Assembly (NCBI GenBank): GCA_938005315.1
Contig: CALLOB010000011.1
Coordinates: 1 to 64,000, forward strand
DNA from: an uncultured Phycisphaerae bacterium
Lineage (GTDB): Bacteria; Planctomycetota; Phycisphaerae; UBA1845; PWPN01
Length of the DNA stretch: 64,000 bases
Direction of reading: 5' to 3'
The position numbers and the translations under genes were made by a program. Positions 1 through 7,702 of the stretch are shown here, piece after piece. Position 1 is the stretch's first letter; the number at the start of each line of letters is the position of its first letter. The notes beneath the pieces were generated by a model. That model did no database searches. It saw only the letters and a program-made list of their open reading frames with translations, and was not told the origin of the DNA.

Positions 1-66
1 GACGGCTTCCTGAAACGCCCTTGCAGGCGCCCGGGTATTCACGATCGCGGAAAGACTCATCGACAT
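1..66 (-). CDS. N-terminus of an unidentified protein, cut by the window edge
   Basis: Only about 22 codons are visible, reading MSMSLSAIVNTRAPARAFQ onward and running off the left edge. Two in-frame ATGs are possible, at 66 and at 60; the second overlaps the TGA of the transglutaminase-like gene as ATGA, the usual sign of translational coupling. It is therefore the third gene of the DUF58-transglutaminase operon. In many bacteria a MoxR AAA ATPase sits in such operons, but these residues are too few to recognise any family, so no function is assigned. Confidence 0.5.
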   Translation of the reverse strand, partial: MSMSLSAIVNTRAPARAFQEAV

Positions 67-2369
67 CCGCTCCTTGTGGGGAAAACGCGTCTCAGATGGC
101 CGGTCGTCAGAGATCGAACCGCCTGACGGCAGGCCCGCAGAACCTCGTCGGTCTGCAGGTGCCCGAGAGACTGTGGAGGCGCGAAGGCTGTCCGGGCGGC
201 TCCCTCCACGGCGCGTCGGACGGCCTCGCCGTCAGCCGCCGTCGGGGCGGTCAGGGTTCCGTACCACCGGGCGGGCGTGGTCGCCCGCGGACGGGGCCGG
301 CCGGCGAGCCGGCAGCGTCGATCCAGCAGCGCGAGGGTATAGAGAGGCAGGAGCAGCGGTGTGCGGCGCGACGCCAGCTGCCACTCCAGCGTGTACAGGG
401 CATCGAGCAGGCGCCGGCGCAGCACCGCTCCCGCCAGTGCCGTGCCGGTGACGAGCAGAAGGCCGCCCGGCGACCGGACAGCTTCCCGACAGAACGTCCC
501 CAGGGCGGTCAGGGCCCGTTGCGGAACGGGCACGTCGGGAATCAGCACATGGTGCCCGGGCGTCGGATCGAGCGTCAGCCAGCATCCGTCGACCATGCGG
601 ACCTCGACCCAGAAGTGCAGGTCCCGTCGCTGCACGGGCGTATGTCCGGAGCGGCGGTCGAAACGATCCGGCGCCGCGTAGAAGCCGCCGATCAGCCTGA
701 CACGATAGCCCAGGGCATGCAGCATGACCGCCGTCGCGGAAGCGAAGTGATACGCCGGGCCGCATCGCAGATCGCAGAGGAAGGCCGCCGTCGGATCCCG
801 CGTGGCATCGCCGGTCGAGGCCGTCGGATCCAGCGTGCAGCGGCCGCGAAGACCGTTGACCACAGCCTGGATCTGCCGCCATCCGCGCGGCAGACCGGCT
901 GTCCACGCTCCGGCCAGCTCCGCGGCCTCGGGAGGCACGTGGATCGGTCCGACGGACTCGCCCCCGGGGGTGGCCGAGTACGCGAAACCCGCCGTGCCGA
1001 GCGCCTCCGGCCGGATGACCGGCGAACAGGTTTCAACGACCGTCGCGACGGGCACCTGCCGGATCATGCACAGCAGGCCGTCGGGCCCCCGCCGGAAAAA
1101 CCGCGGATCGTCCACCAGGCCGACGCGAAAACGTTCGAGATGCAGCGGAACAGGCATGCGCGCGGAGCGGAACAGGCCGATCCTGATCTCGTGATTCACT
1201 GTTCGGGCCACGATTTCGGGGTCCGGACCGCCGGCGACGCCCATCCAACGGTCGTCCCCGAGCCGATCGACGCCTCCGGGCATCGTCGGAGGCGGAACCT
1301 CGTACCACTCGACGCCGTCAAAACGATCGAAAACCGCGGTCCGCAGGTGCAGCGGCGTCGGGCCCTTCACGTGCAGCAGCGCGTCGGCCTCGACCGTCGC
1401 GGACGGGCGCGACTCCGGCGGCGTCTCCCGCAGCAGCGAAAACCGGCGACCAGCCTTGTGGTTCCAGGACTTCAGAAGCCCCTGACGGAAACGGATCCTG
1501 TCGGGAAGCAGAGCGATGGCCCGCTCCACCTGATCGGGCGGACGGGGCGTTCCGTAGACTTCGGTCATCACGTCGTACAGCGAGGGGAGGTCTGACTCCC
1601 GAAAGGTCTCTCCGTCGTCGAAACCGCTGCTGTCGGCGCGCTCGCCGTCTCCGGCCGAGTCCAGGCCCTGGCCCACCCCCGACCGGGCATGCCTGTTCCC
1701 TCCGGACGACCCGCCGGAGGCGGGAAGCCACTCGCCGATGAGACGGGGGCTGCGGCGCGTGCCGGATGCCCCCATCGCGGCCGCGCAACCGAGCAGAGCG
1801 GCCAGGCATGCCATGGCCGTCCATGGCGGCCGCCGTCCGGCCCGAACCGTGGTGAGCGACCCGAGGCTGCGCCAGTGGCCAAGCATCAGCCACATGCTTC
1901 CGGCGATCGCATAGGCCACCCCGAGAAGCCTGGGGCCGTCATCATCGGCCTCCAGCACGATCAGGGCCGACACCTCCACCAGGCTGACGAGAACCGCCGC
2001 TCGGTCGGCATCCGCCCCGCCCGGCAGCGCCAGGAGACCGAGGGCGAGGTTGCGAAGCGACTCGATGACGAGCATCTCCAGCGGGCGGGGCTCTCCACCG
2101 GTCGTCATCGCGAAAAGACTCGCCGCCATCGGCAGCCCGGCCAGGAAACACATCGCCAGGGAAGGCAGGCCTCTGGCGCCGACGAGGCGCCGGCCCAGCA
2201 TCCTGCGGACGCCGAGGGCGACGGCGACCCCGACGCAGGTCCTGAGCGACACGGTCCAGCCGGACGATCCGGGCCCGCTGAGCACCACCTCGGCGCCCAG
2301 AAGCCCCAGGACCACCATCACCGCGTGGAGGGCACGCTCGAACCTCACTTCAGAGCCCTCCGCACGCAC
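57..2369 (-). CDS. Transglutaminase-like membrane protein (TgpA type) lacking the catalytic Cys
   Basis: The 770-residue protein has hydrophobic segments in roughly the first 200 residues, a soluble transglutaminase-like core around residues 490-610, another hydrophobic segment near 640, and a C-terminal tail resembling the DUF4129 region of TgpA-type proteins. The core keeps the family His (HFWVEV) and Asp (LDPTPG), but the segment normally reading G-x-C-E-x-F-A reads GPAYHFA, so Ala stands where the nucleophilic Cys should be. The fold is therefore recognisable while protease or transglutaminase activity is doubtful. It overlaps the upstream DUF58 gene by 25 bp and is coupled to the gene downstream by ATGA. 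DUF58/transglutaminase pairs usually work at the cell envelope; the role here is unknown. Confidence 0.85.
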   Translation of the reverse strand: MRAEGSEVRFERALHAVMVVLGLLGAEVVLSGPGSSGWTVSLRTCVGVAVALGVRRMLGRRLVGARGLPSLAMCFLAGLPMAASLFAMTTGGEPRPLEMLVIESLRNLALGLLALPGGADADRAAVLVSLVEVSALIVLEADDDGPRLLGVAYAIAGSMWLMLGHWRSLGSLTTVRAGRRPPWTAMACLAALLGCAAAMGASGTRRSPRLIGEWLPASGGSSGGNRHARSGVGQGLDSAGDGERADSSGFDDGETFRESDLPSLYDVMTEVYGTPRPPDQVERAIALLPDRIRFRQGLLKSWNHKAGRRFSLLRETPPESRPSATVEADALLHVKGPTPLHLRTAVFDRFDGVEWYEVPPPTMPGGVDRLGDDRWMGVAGGPDPEIVARTVNHEIRIGLFRSARMPVPLHLERFRVGLVDDPRFFRRGPDGLLCMIRQVPVATVVETCSPVIRPEALGTAGFAYSATPGGESVGPIHVPPEAAELAGAWTAGLPRGWRQIQAVVNGLRGRCTLDPTASTGDATRDPTAAFLCDLRCGPAYHFASATAVMLHALGYRVRLIGGFYAAPDRFDRRSGHTPVQRRDLHFWVEVRMVDGCWLTLDPTPGHHVLIPDVPVPQRALTALGTFCREAVRSPGGLLLVTGTALAGAVLRRRLLDALYTLEWQLASRRTPLLLPLYTLALLDRRCRLAGRPRPRATTPARWYGTLTAPTAADGEAVRRAVEGAARTAFAPPQSLGHLQTDEVLRACRQAVRSLTTGHLRRVFPTRSGCR

Positions 2370-3520
2370 GCCATGTCGTCTTCATCCCCCCGATCCCCTC
2401 CGGACGGGTCCGAGCGAAGCGCGATCACGCGGACGACCCGGTCGCGGCGGAGGGGTACCCGCGCCGCGGCGGCCCCGCGATCCGTGGTCACCAGAAAAGC
2501 GATCCCGCCGGGGTGATCCGGCCGGCAGGAGAGGCCCGCTGCCGGAAGGCGGGCCAATGTATCCAGCAGCAGACGTCCGTGGCTCGGTCCGGTGCCCGGC
2601 GCGATGGAGCGTTCTCCCGCGATCAGGCCCACCCGCCCGCCTTCTTCGATCCAGGCCTGGCAGAGGCTGGCTGCCGCGCGGATCGCCCGCTCGAGGGTGG
2701 ACTGGCATCCGCTGCCGCTGTGGTGCGCCGGGGCGGTGTCCAGAACGATCGTCACCGCGGTATGCGCCGGCGCCTGCCGCTCGCAGACGATCAGTCGATC
2801 ATGTCTGGCGGTCTGGATCCAGTGGATCGATCGCAGGGGGTCTCCGCGCCGGTAGGGCCGGAGGGCAAAGATGTCTCCGCGGCAGCCGGGTCTGGTCAAT
2901 AAACAGGCCTCCTCGTCGTCGCGGCCGGGCGCTGCGGCCGGCAACGGCCCTACCGGCCAGGTTCGAGGCCAGACGATGAGACGTTGCGGAACCTGAACCC
3001 TGACCGACCCCGAGCCGAATCCGAAGGGAAAGCCGGTCGACAGCACCAGCCCGGCGTCCGGATACACGCCGCGCAGGCGGGGCGTGAACTCGAGCTGAAA
3101 TCGGCGGGTGCACCAGCCGGGCAGATATCGCACCACCGCCCATGCCTGTTCGGCGGGTGTGCCTTCCGGGTGCAGAACCAGGCCCCAGGCTCCCCAGGGG
3201 AGGCGGTTGCGCAGGGTCAGCTCGATCGTCACGGGATGGCCTTCGCGGATCCGGGATCTCGAGAAGCGCAGCGTGGCACTTGTCCCTGCCAGACTCAGCC
3301 GCGGCCACGCGTACCCCGCGGCCAGGACGCTCCCCAATGCCGTACTGATCATCCATGCCCGGGCATGGACCAGCCGACCGCAGGCGAGGGTGACCAACAA
3401 AGCCAGGGCTATCGCGAGCGGCATCCTGCGAGCGCCGACCGGAAGGAGAGGGGTCGGGAATCCGGCCCGCAGCCTACGGGCGTTCAGGGTCGTCCGGAAC
3501 CATGGCCACAGGCCGGGCAT
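2345..3520 (-). CDS. DUF58 domain protein
   Basis: A 391-residue protein with two N-terminal hydrophobic segments (about residues 30-70) and then the DUF58 region. Recognisable DUF58 blocks are the turn GVYPDAGLVLSTGFPFGF near residue 150 and RPYRRGDPLRSIHW near residue 225, followed by a von Willebrand-like strand with 'IVLDTAP'. Family members are membrane-attached, commonly encoded with MoxR ATPases and transglutaminase-like proteins, and are thought to act in envelope assembly or metal-dependent protein interactions, without a defined reaction. It is the first gene of the operon; an AT-rich palindrome lies 55 bp upstream of its ATG. The length is typical of the family. Confidence 0.85.
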   Translation of the reverse strand: MPGLWPWFRTTLNARRLRAGFPTPLLPVGARRMPLAIALALLVTLACGRLVHARAWMISTALGSVLAAGYAWPRLSLAGTSATLRFSRSRIREGHPVTIELTLRNRLPWGAWGLVLHPEGTPAEQAWAVVRYLPGWCTRRFQLEFTPRLRGVYPDAGLVLSTGFPFGFGSGSVRVQVPQRLIVWPRTWPVGPLPAAAPGRDDEEACLLTRPGCRGDIFALRPYRRGDPLRSIHWIQTARHDRLIVCERQAPAHTAVTIVLDTAPAHHSGSGCQSTLERAIRAAASLCQAWIEEGGRVGLIAGERSIAPGTGPSHGRLLLDTLARLPAAGLSCRPDHPGGIAFLVTTDRGAAAARVPLRRDRVVRVIALRSDPSGGDRGDEDDMACVRRALK

Positions 3521-3574
3521 GACTTTCCACTCCGCAGTCGTTCGCCGGCCGCCTGCCGTCCGGGAACGGTCGTA

Positions 3575-3589
3575 TATTACAATGTAATA
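3575..3589. promoter_or_regulatory. Perfect 15-bp palindrome, BlaI/MecI-like operator
   Basis: The sequence TATTACAATGTAATA is two perfect 7-bp arms around one base, in a background that is otherwise strongly GC. It contains the TACA/TGTA half-sites known for BlaI/MecI-family repressors, and it overlaps the proposed -10 of the promoter reading into the DUF58 gene. No BlaI gene is in the window, so the regulator would be encoded elsewhere. The assignment to BlaI is inference from the half-sites. Confidence 0.55.
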
Positions 3590-3610
3590 CCCCGATCATA
3601 TCACCGTCAA
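3584..3610 (-). promoter_or_regulatory. Putative sigma-70 promoter of the DUF58 operon
   Basis: Reading on the minus strand, TTGACG (3610-3605) is followed after 15 bp by TATTAC (3589-3584). The spacing is short, so the exact -10 is uncertain, but it is the only good -35-like hexamer between the DUF58 start and the divergent pnt genes. The palindromic operator covers the -10 side. Confidence 0.35.
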
Positions 3611-3828
3611 GCAGAAGGAGAAGAAGCTTCCCGGCCCGGCCCGGCACGGCCGGCACACCCCGGATCGCTAGCCCGGCGGGTGTTTCGCGCCCCTGGCCGG
3701 CGGTCTTGCGCAAGGTCCGTCAACGGGCCTGCGTCCGGCCGGCTACCAGCAGGCCGCAACCCGTCCCCCGCAGGCGGTGGAGGTTCGACGTCGCGGTTGG
3801 GTTGGTTTCAGCGAGTCAGGCCCGCTGC

Positions 3829-3858
3829 TTGACCGGCGGCGGCAGGCTGGTCGATGAT
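3829..3858 (+). promoter_or_regulatory. Putative promoter of the pnt operon
   Basis: TTGACC and GATGAT are separated by 18 bp, about 45 bp upstream of the chosen pntAA start. The remaining part of the 384-bp divergent intergenic region (3521-3904) shows only the DUF58 promoter and operator; I see nothing else in it. Confidence 0.4.
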
Positions 3859-3904
3859 GTGGCCGGCGCCTGGATGTTTTTCCCGACGCGCAGAGGTGCG
3901 AGAT

Positions 3905-5071
3905 ATGGTCATCGGCATCCCCCGGGAGATTCTGGAAGAGGAACGGCGCGTGGCGGCCCTGCCCGAGACCGTCGCGCGGTATGTCCAGATGGGATTTGCG
4001 GTTCTGGTCGAGCGGGGGGCGGGCGCAGGCGTTTTCCGCTCGGACGCCGAATACCGGGAGGCCGGGGCCGAGATCGTGCCGGACGCCAGGTCGCTGTACG
4101 ACCGCGCCGAGGTGGTGCTGAAGGTCAAGCAGCCGTACTTCAACCGGGAGCTGGGGCTGCACGAGGCGGAGATGCTGCGGCGAGAGGCGGTGCTGATCAC
4201 CTTTCTGCACCCCGCGGCGCCGACGAATCACGGGATGGTCCGCACGTTGCGCGACCGCGGCGTGACGTCGTTGACCATGGACGGCGTTCCGCGGATCTCG
4301 CGGGCCCAGACGATGGACGCGCTGACCTCGATGAGCACGATCACCGGCTACCGGTCGATCCTCATCGCCGCGAACCACTTTCCGCGGTTCATGCCGATGA
4401 TCGGCACGGCCATCGGCACGATCCAGCCGGCGCAGGTGCTGGTCGTCGGAGCCGGGGTGGTCGGCCTGCAGGCCATCGCGACCGCCCGGCGGCTGGGGGC
4501 GGTGGTGAAGGTCGTGGACATCCGCGGCGAGGCCCGGGGCGAGGCCGGCAGCCTGAAGGGCGTGCAGGTCGTCGGCTTCGAGGTGCCCGAGGAGCTGGCC
4601 CACGGCGAAGGCGGTTACGCCAGGGCCCTTCCCCCGGAATGGCTTGAGAAAGAGCGGGAACTGCTGCGTTCGCTGGTCCCGCAGTCCGACATCGTGATCC
4701 TCAGCGCCCTGGTGCCGGGCGAGCTGGCCCCGGTGCTGATCACCCGGGAGATGGTGATGAGCATGCGGGCCGGGTCGGTGGTGGTGGATGTGTCGATCGA
4801 CCAGGGCGGCAACTGCGAACTGACCGTCTCGGGACGCGAAACCATGGTGCACGACGTGTACCTCTGCGGGACGGCCAACATCCCCGGCTCGATGGCCGTG
4901 GACGCCACCTGGCTGTACGCCCACAACATGCTCCATTTCGTGGAGAACCTCTTCCCGAACGGACCGGGGCGGATGAACCTGGAGGACGAGATCGTCCGGC
5001 ACACGCTGGTCACGATCGGCGGCCGGATCGTGCACCCCGGCGCGTTGAAGGCCATGGGCCCGGCGGCCTGA
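3905..5071 (+). CDS. pntAA: NAD(P) transhydrogenase alpha subunit, part 1 (NAD-binding)
   Basis: This 388-residue protein is the soluble NAD(H)-binding domain I of proton-translocating transhydrogenase. It starts with the family signature IGIPREILEEERRVA, carries the Rossmann segment VVGAGVVGLQAIATARRLGA near residue 180, and ends with the VDVSIDQGGNCELTV block and a NIPGSM motif in place of the usual DLPGR loop. The alanine dehydrogenase/PntA superfamily is certain; the adjacent membrane subunits make PntA the right choice. The ATG at 3905 is preferred over the ORF's 3854 because the family signature begins there and an AGAGGTG-like ribosome site precedes it. It is the first gene of a three-gene operon. 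Confidence 0.92.
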   Translation: MVIGIPREILEEERRVAALPETVARYVQMGFAVLVERGAGAGVFRSDAEYREAGAEIVPDARSLYDRAEVVLKVKQPYFNRELGLHEAEMLRREAVLITFLHPAAPTNHGMVRTLRDRGVTSLTMDGVPRISRAQTMDALTSMSTITGYRSILIAANHFPRFMPMIGTAIGTIQPAQVLVVGAGVVGLQAIATARRLGAVVKVVDIRGEARGEAGSLKGVQVVGFEVPEELAHGEGGYARALPPEWLEKERELLRSLVPQSDIVILSALVPGELAPVLITREMVMSMRAGSVVVDVSIDQGGNCELTVSGRETMVHDVYLCGTANIPGSMAVDATWLYAHNMLHFVENLFPNGPGRMNLEDEIVRHTLVTIGGRIVHPGALKAMGPAA

Positions 5072-5097
5072 CGGTCGCTTCGGAGGGGCTTGCTGCG

Positions 5098-5418
5098 ATG
5101 GCCGACTTCCTGCTGACCGCCGCGGTGCTGGCGGCTTCCGCCGGGCTTGGGTTTGCCGTGATCCGGCGGATTCCGCCGATGCTGCACACGCCGCTGATGT
5201 CGATGACCAACGCGGTTTCCGGGGTCGTGGTGCTGGGGGCGCTGCTGCTGTTCGCCGTCCGCACGGACCGGCTGGAGCAGGTCGCCGGCGGCATCGCCCT
5301 GGCGGCGGCGGCGTTCAACGTCGTCGGGGGCTTTGCGATCACCCACCGCATGCTGAGTTTCTTCCGCAAGCCGTCCGAGCGGGCCGGGGAGGAGCATTCC
5401 GAATGCCGCACAGGCTGA
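5098..5418 (+). CDS. pntAB: NAD(P) transhydrogenase alpha subunit, part 2 (membrane)
   Basis: A 106-residue protein with about three transmembrane helices, containing HTPLMSMTNAVSG near residue 28, the conserved signature of the short PntAB subunit. It forms the alpha-chain part of the proton channel (domain II). It lies 26 bp after pntAA and overlaps pntB by 16 bp, so the three genes are one operon. The split alpha subunit is common outside enterobacteria. Confidence 0.92.
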   Translation: MADFLLTAAVLAASAGLGFAVIRRIPPMLHTPLMSMTNAVSGVVVLGALLLFAVRTDRLEQVAGGIALAAAAFNVVGGFAITHRMLSFFRKPSERAGEEHSECRTG

Positions 5419-6842
5419 TCGAGCTGGCCATCGTCGGGGTGCTGCTGCTGGGCATCGTGCTGTTTCGCGGTCCCAGGCCGGCGCGGCTGGGCAACCTGCT
5501 GGCGGCCATGGCCCTGCTGTGCGGCGTGGGCTTGATCCTGGCGCGGCAGAGTCTTTCGCCTGCGGGGCTGATTCTCGTGACCGCCGGGCTGGGCGCGGCC
5601 GCGGGATGGGTTCTGGCGCTGCGGGTCACGATGATTCGCATTCCCGCGATGGTGGCCCTGCAGAACGGCATGGGCGGCATGGCCTCGTTCCTGGTGGCCT
5701 CCGTGGAACTGACCCGCTGTGCCGTCGGGGCCAGCGGTCCGGGCGTCCGCGGGGCGGCGTTGCTGGGCATGGTCACCGGGGCGGTCACGCTCACCGGCAG
5801 CCTGCTGGCCGGGGGCCGGCTGGCCAACATGCTGAGCCAGCGGCCGGTGTACCTGCCGCGGCACAATCTGATCCTCGCGGGGCTCGCGACCGCGGCGCTG
5901 CTCCTTTCAGGCGGCGCGATGGCGGCGGGCGATCCGACGAGCCTGCGGACCCTGGCGGCCGGAGTCGTCCTGGCGGCCGGCGGGCTGGGGGTGGCGCTGG
6001 CGATGAGGGTCGGCGGGGCCGACATGCCGGTGCTGATCTCGTTTCTCAATGCCGGCACGGGCCTGGCGGCGGCCTTCTGCGGGCTGGCCATCGGCAGCTG
6101 GCTGCTGGTGGCCTGCGGGGCGATGGTCGGGGTTTCGGGGACGATTCTCACGCAGATCATGTGCCGGGCGATGAACCGCAGACTGACCGGCGTGCTGGCC
6201 GGGTCGGGGCTGACGCCGGCCGGTCCATCCGAGGCTCCCGAATCAGCGACTCCTTCTCGTCCATCGGAAACCGTGCCGGTACAGGCGGAAGCGGCAGCTC
6301 CGGGGACTGCCCTGCCGGCCGAGGTCGCCGACCCCTACGAGAGGGCAGTCGGAATCCTGCGTCAGGCCCGTTCGGTGATCATCGTGCCGGGCTACGGCAT
6401 GGCACTGGCGGGTGCCCAGGAGGAGACGGTGCAGCTGGCCGAGCAGCTTGCCGGGGCCGGACGGTCGGTGGTTTTCGCCATTCACCCGGTGGCCGGACGG
6501 ATGCCGGGTCACATGCACGTGCTGCTGGCCGAGGCCGAGGTCGATTACGGCATGATCCGCGAGATGAACGACGTGAATCCGCTCTTTGCCGAAACGGACG
6601 CGGTTCTGGTCGTCGGGGCCTGTGACGTGGTCAATCCGGCGGCCATTCAGAGGGAGGGAACGCCGATTTCGGGGATGCCCATCCTGCGGGCCCACGAGGC
6701 CCGGGCGGTGGTGGTCTGCAACCTCGACACCCGGCCGGGCTACTCGGGAGTCGAGAACCCTCTTTATCGCCAGCCGCAGACCGTCATGCTGACCGGCGAC
6801 GCCAGGGAGACGCTCGCCCGGCTGCGAGCGGCGCTGGCCTGA
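5403..6842 (+). CDS. pntB: NAD(P) transhydrogenase beta subunit
   Basis: The 479-residue protein has an N-terminal half of about eight to nine transmembrane helices (domain II), a linker near residues 270-310, and the NADP(H)-binding domain III from about residue 320. Domain III shows PGYGMALAGAQE, HPVAGRMPGHMHVLLAEA, GACDVVNPAA and GYSGVENPLY, all family blocks. Two changes stand out: GAND is GACD, and the stretch corresponding to the E. coli KRSMNTGYAG loop reads NLDTRPGYSG, so the Lys-Arg pair contacting the NADP 2'-phosphate is absent. Coupling hydride transfer between NADH and NADP+ to proton flow is the known role; altered nucleotide preference is possible. Confidence 0.93.
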   Translation: MPHRLIELAIVGVLLLGIVLFRGPRPARLGNLLAAMALLCGVGLILARQSLSPAGLILVTAGLGAAAGWVLALRVTMIRIPAMVALQNGMGGMASFLVASVELTRCAVGASGPGVRGAALLGMVTGAVTLTGSLLAGGRLANMLSQRPVYLPRHNLILAGLATAALLLSGGAMAAGDPTSLRTLAAGVVLAAGGLGVALAMRVGGADMPVLISFLNAGTGLAAAFCGLAIGSWLLVACGAMVGVSGTILTQIMCRAMNRRLTGVLAGSGLTPAGPSEAPESATPSRPSETVPVQAEAAAPGTALPAEVADPYERAVGILRQARSVIIVPGYGMALAGAQEETVQLAEQLAGAGRSVVFAIHPVAGRMPGHMHVLLAEAEVDYGMIREMNDVNPLFAETDAVLVVGACDVVNPAAIQREGTPISGMPILRAHEARAVVVCNLDTRPGYSGVENPLYRQPQTVMLTGDARETLARLRAALA

Positions 6843-6853
6843 CGGGCTCGCCA

Positions 6854-6884
6854 GCCGGCGGGCGGGAGGCGGGCGTGCGCCGGC
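6854..6884. terminator. GC-rich hairpin after pntB
   Basis: GCCGGCG (6854-6860) and CGCCGGC (6878-6884) form perfect 7-bp arms around a 17-nt loop, 12 bp after the pntB stop. No T-tract follows, so it may be a transcript-end structure rather than a classical intrinsic terminator. Confidence 0.35.
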
Positions 6885-6892
6885 AGGCGCCA

Positions 6893-6898
6893 TATAAT
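6893..6898 (+). promoter_or_regulatory. TATAAT -10 element upstream of the DUF1638 gene
   Basis: A perfect TATAAT lies 55 bp before the DUF1638 start and just after the pntB hairpin. No good -35 hexamer is visible 16-18 bp upstream, so strength is uncertain. Confidence 0.4.
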
Positions 6899-6952
6899 GG
6901 CCGCGGGAGGCTTCCGGAAGGGGTGTTGACGGAGCCGACCGGCGGAGGGTCG

Positions 6953-7702
6953 ATGCGTTTCAAGCTGATCAGCTGCGAGATCTTCGCCCGCGAGATGTGC
7001 GACGCGGTGGTCCGGTCGCCGCATCGGGTGGACGTCGAGTTCCTGCCCAAGGGCCTGCACGACATCGGCGCCGAGGGGATGCGTGCCCGTCTTCAGGAGG
7101 CCGTGGACCGCTGCGAGGGTGCCGAGTGCGACGCGATTCTGCTGGGGTACGGTCTGTGCAACAACGGAATCGTGGGACTTTTCTCCCGCAGTCACCCGGT
7201 GGTGGTGCCTCGGGCCCACGACTGCATCACGCTGTTCTTCGGCAGCCGTGAACGTTACCTGGAGTACTTCGACAGCCATCCCGGGACATTTTTCATGACC
7301 TCCGGCTGGCTGGAGCGCGGCCGCGACGCCGGCGAGCTGACCCAGCTGTCGATCCAGCACCGCACGGGCATGGACCTGAGCTACGAGGAGCTTGTGGCCC
7401 GCTACGGCGAGGATAACGCCGCGTACCTGCGCGAGACGCTCTGCGATGCGCTGCGAAACTACGGGCGTCTGGCGTACATCCGCATGGGCATCGAGCCGGA
7501 CGACCGCTTCGAGCGGGAAAGCCGGGCCCTGGCGGCCGAACGCGGCTGGGCCTATGAGGCCCTGAGCGGCGACATGGGGCTGATCCGGCGGATGCTGGCC
7601 GGCCGATGGGACGAGGCGGACTTCCTGGTGGTGCCGCCGGGATGGCAGGTGAAAGCGGCCCATGACGGGGCGATCCTCCGCGCGGAGCCGACAAGCTCAT
7701 GA
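6953..7702 (+). CDS. DUF1638 family protein
   Basis: The 249-residue protein matches the DUF1638 pattern: an N-terminal KLISCEIFARE block, LLGYGLCNNGI near residue 64, RAHDCITLFFGS near residue 87, and a C-terminal segment ending in VVPPGWQV. DUF1638 proteins have no established reaction but are frequently encoded with corrinoid proteins, methyltransferases and the DUF4445 corrinoid activators, as here. The conserved Cys residues at roughly 7, 67 and 91 could bind metal or a cofactor; that is inference. I chose the ATG at 6953 because a GGAGGG site precedes it and the family N-terminus starts there. The stop overlaps the next ATG as ATGA, so the two are translationally coupled. Confidence 0.85.
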   Translation: MRFKLISCEIFAREMCDAVVRSPHRVDVEFLPKGLHDIGAEGMRARLQEAVDRCEGAECDAILLGYGLCNNGIVGLFSRSHPVVVPRAHDCITLFFGSRERYLEYFDSHPGTFFMTSGWLERGRDAGELTQLSIQHRTGMDLSYEELVARYGEDNAAYLRETLCDALRNYGRLAYIRMGIEPDDRFERESRALAAERGWAYEALSGDMGLIRRMLAGRWDEADFLVVPPGWQVKAAHDGAILRAEPTSS

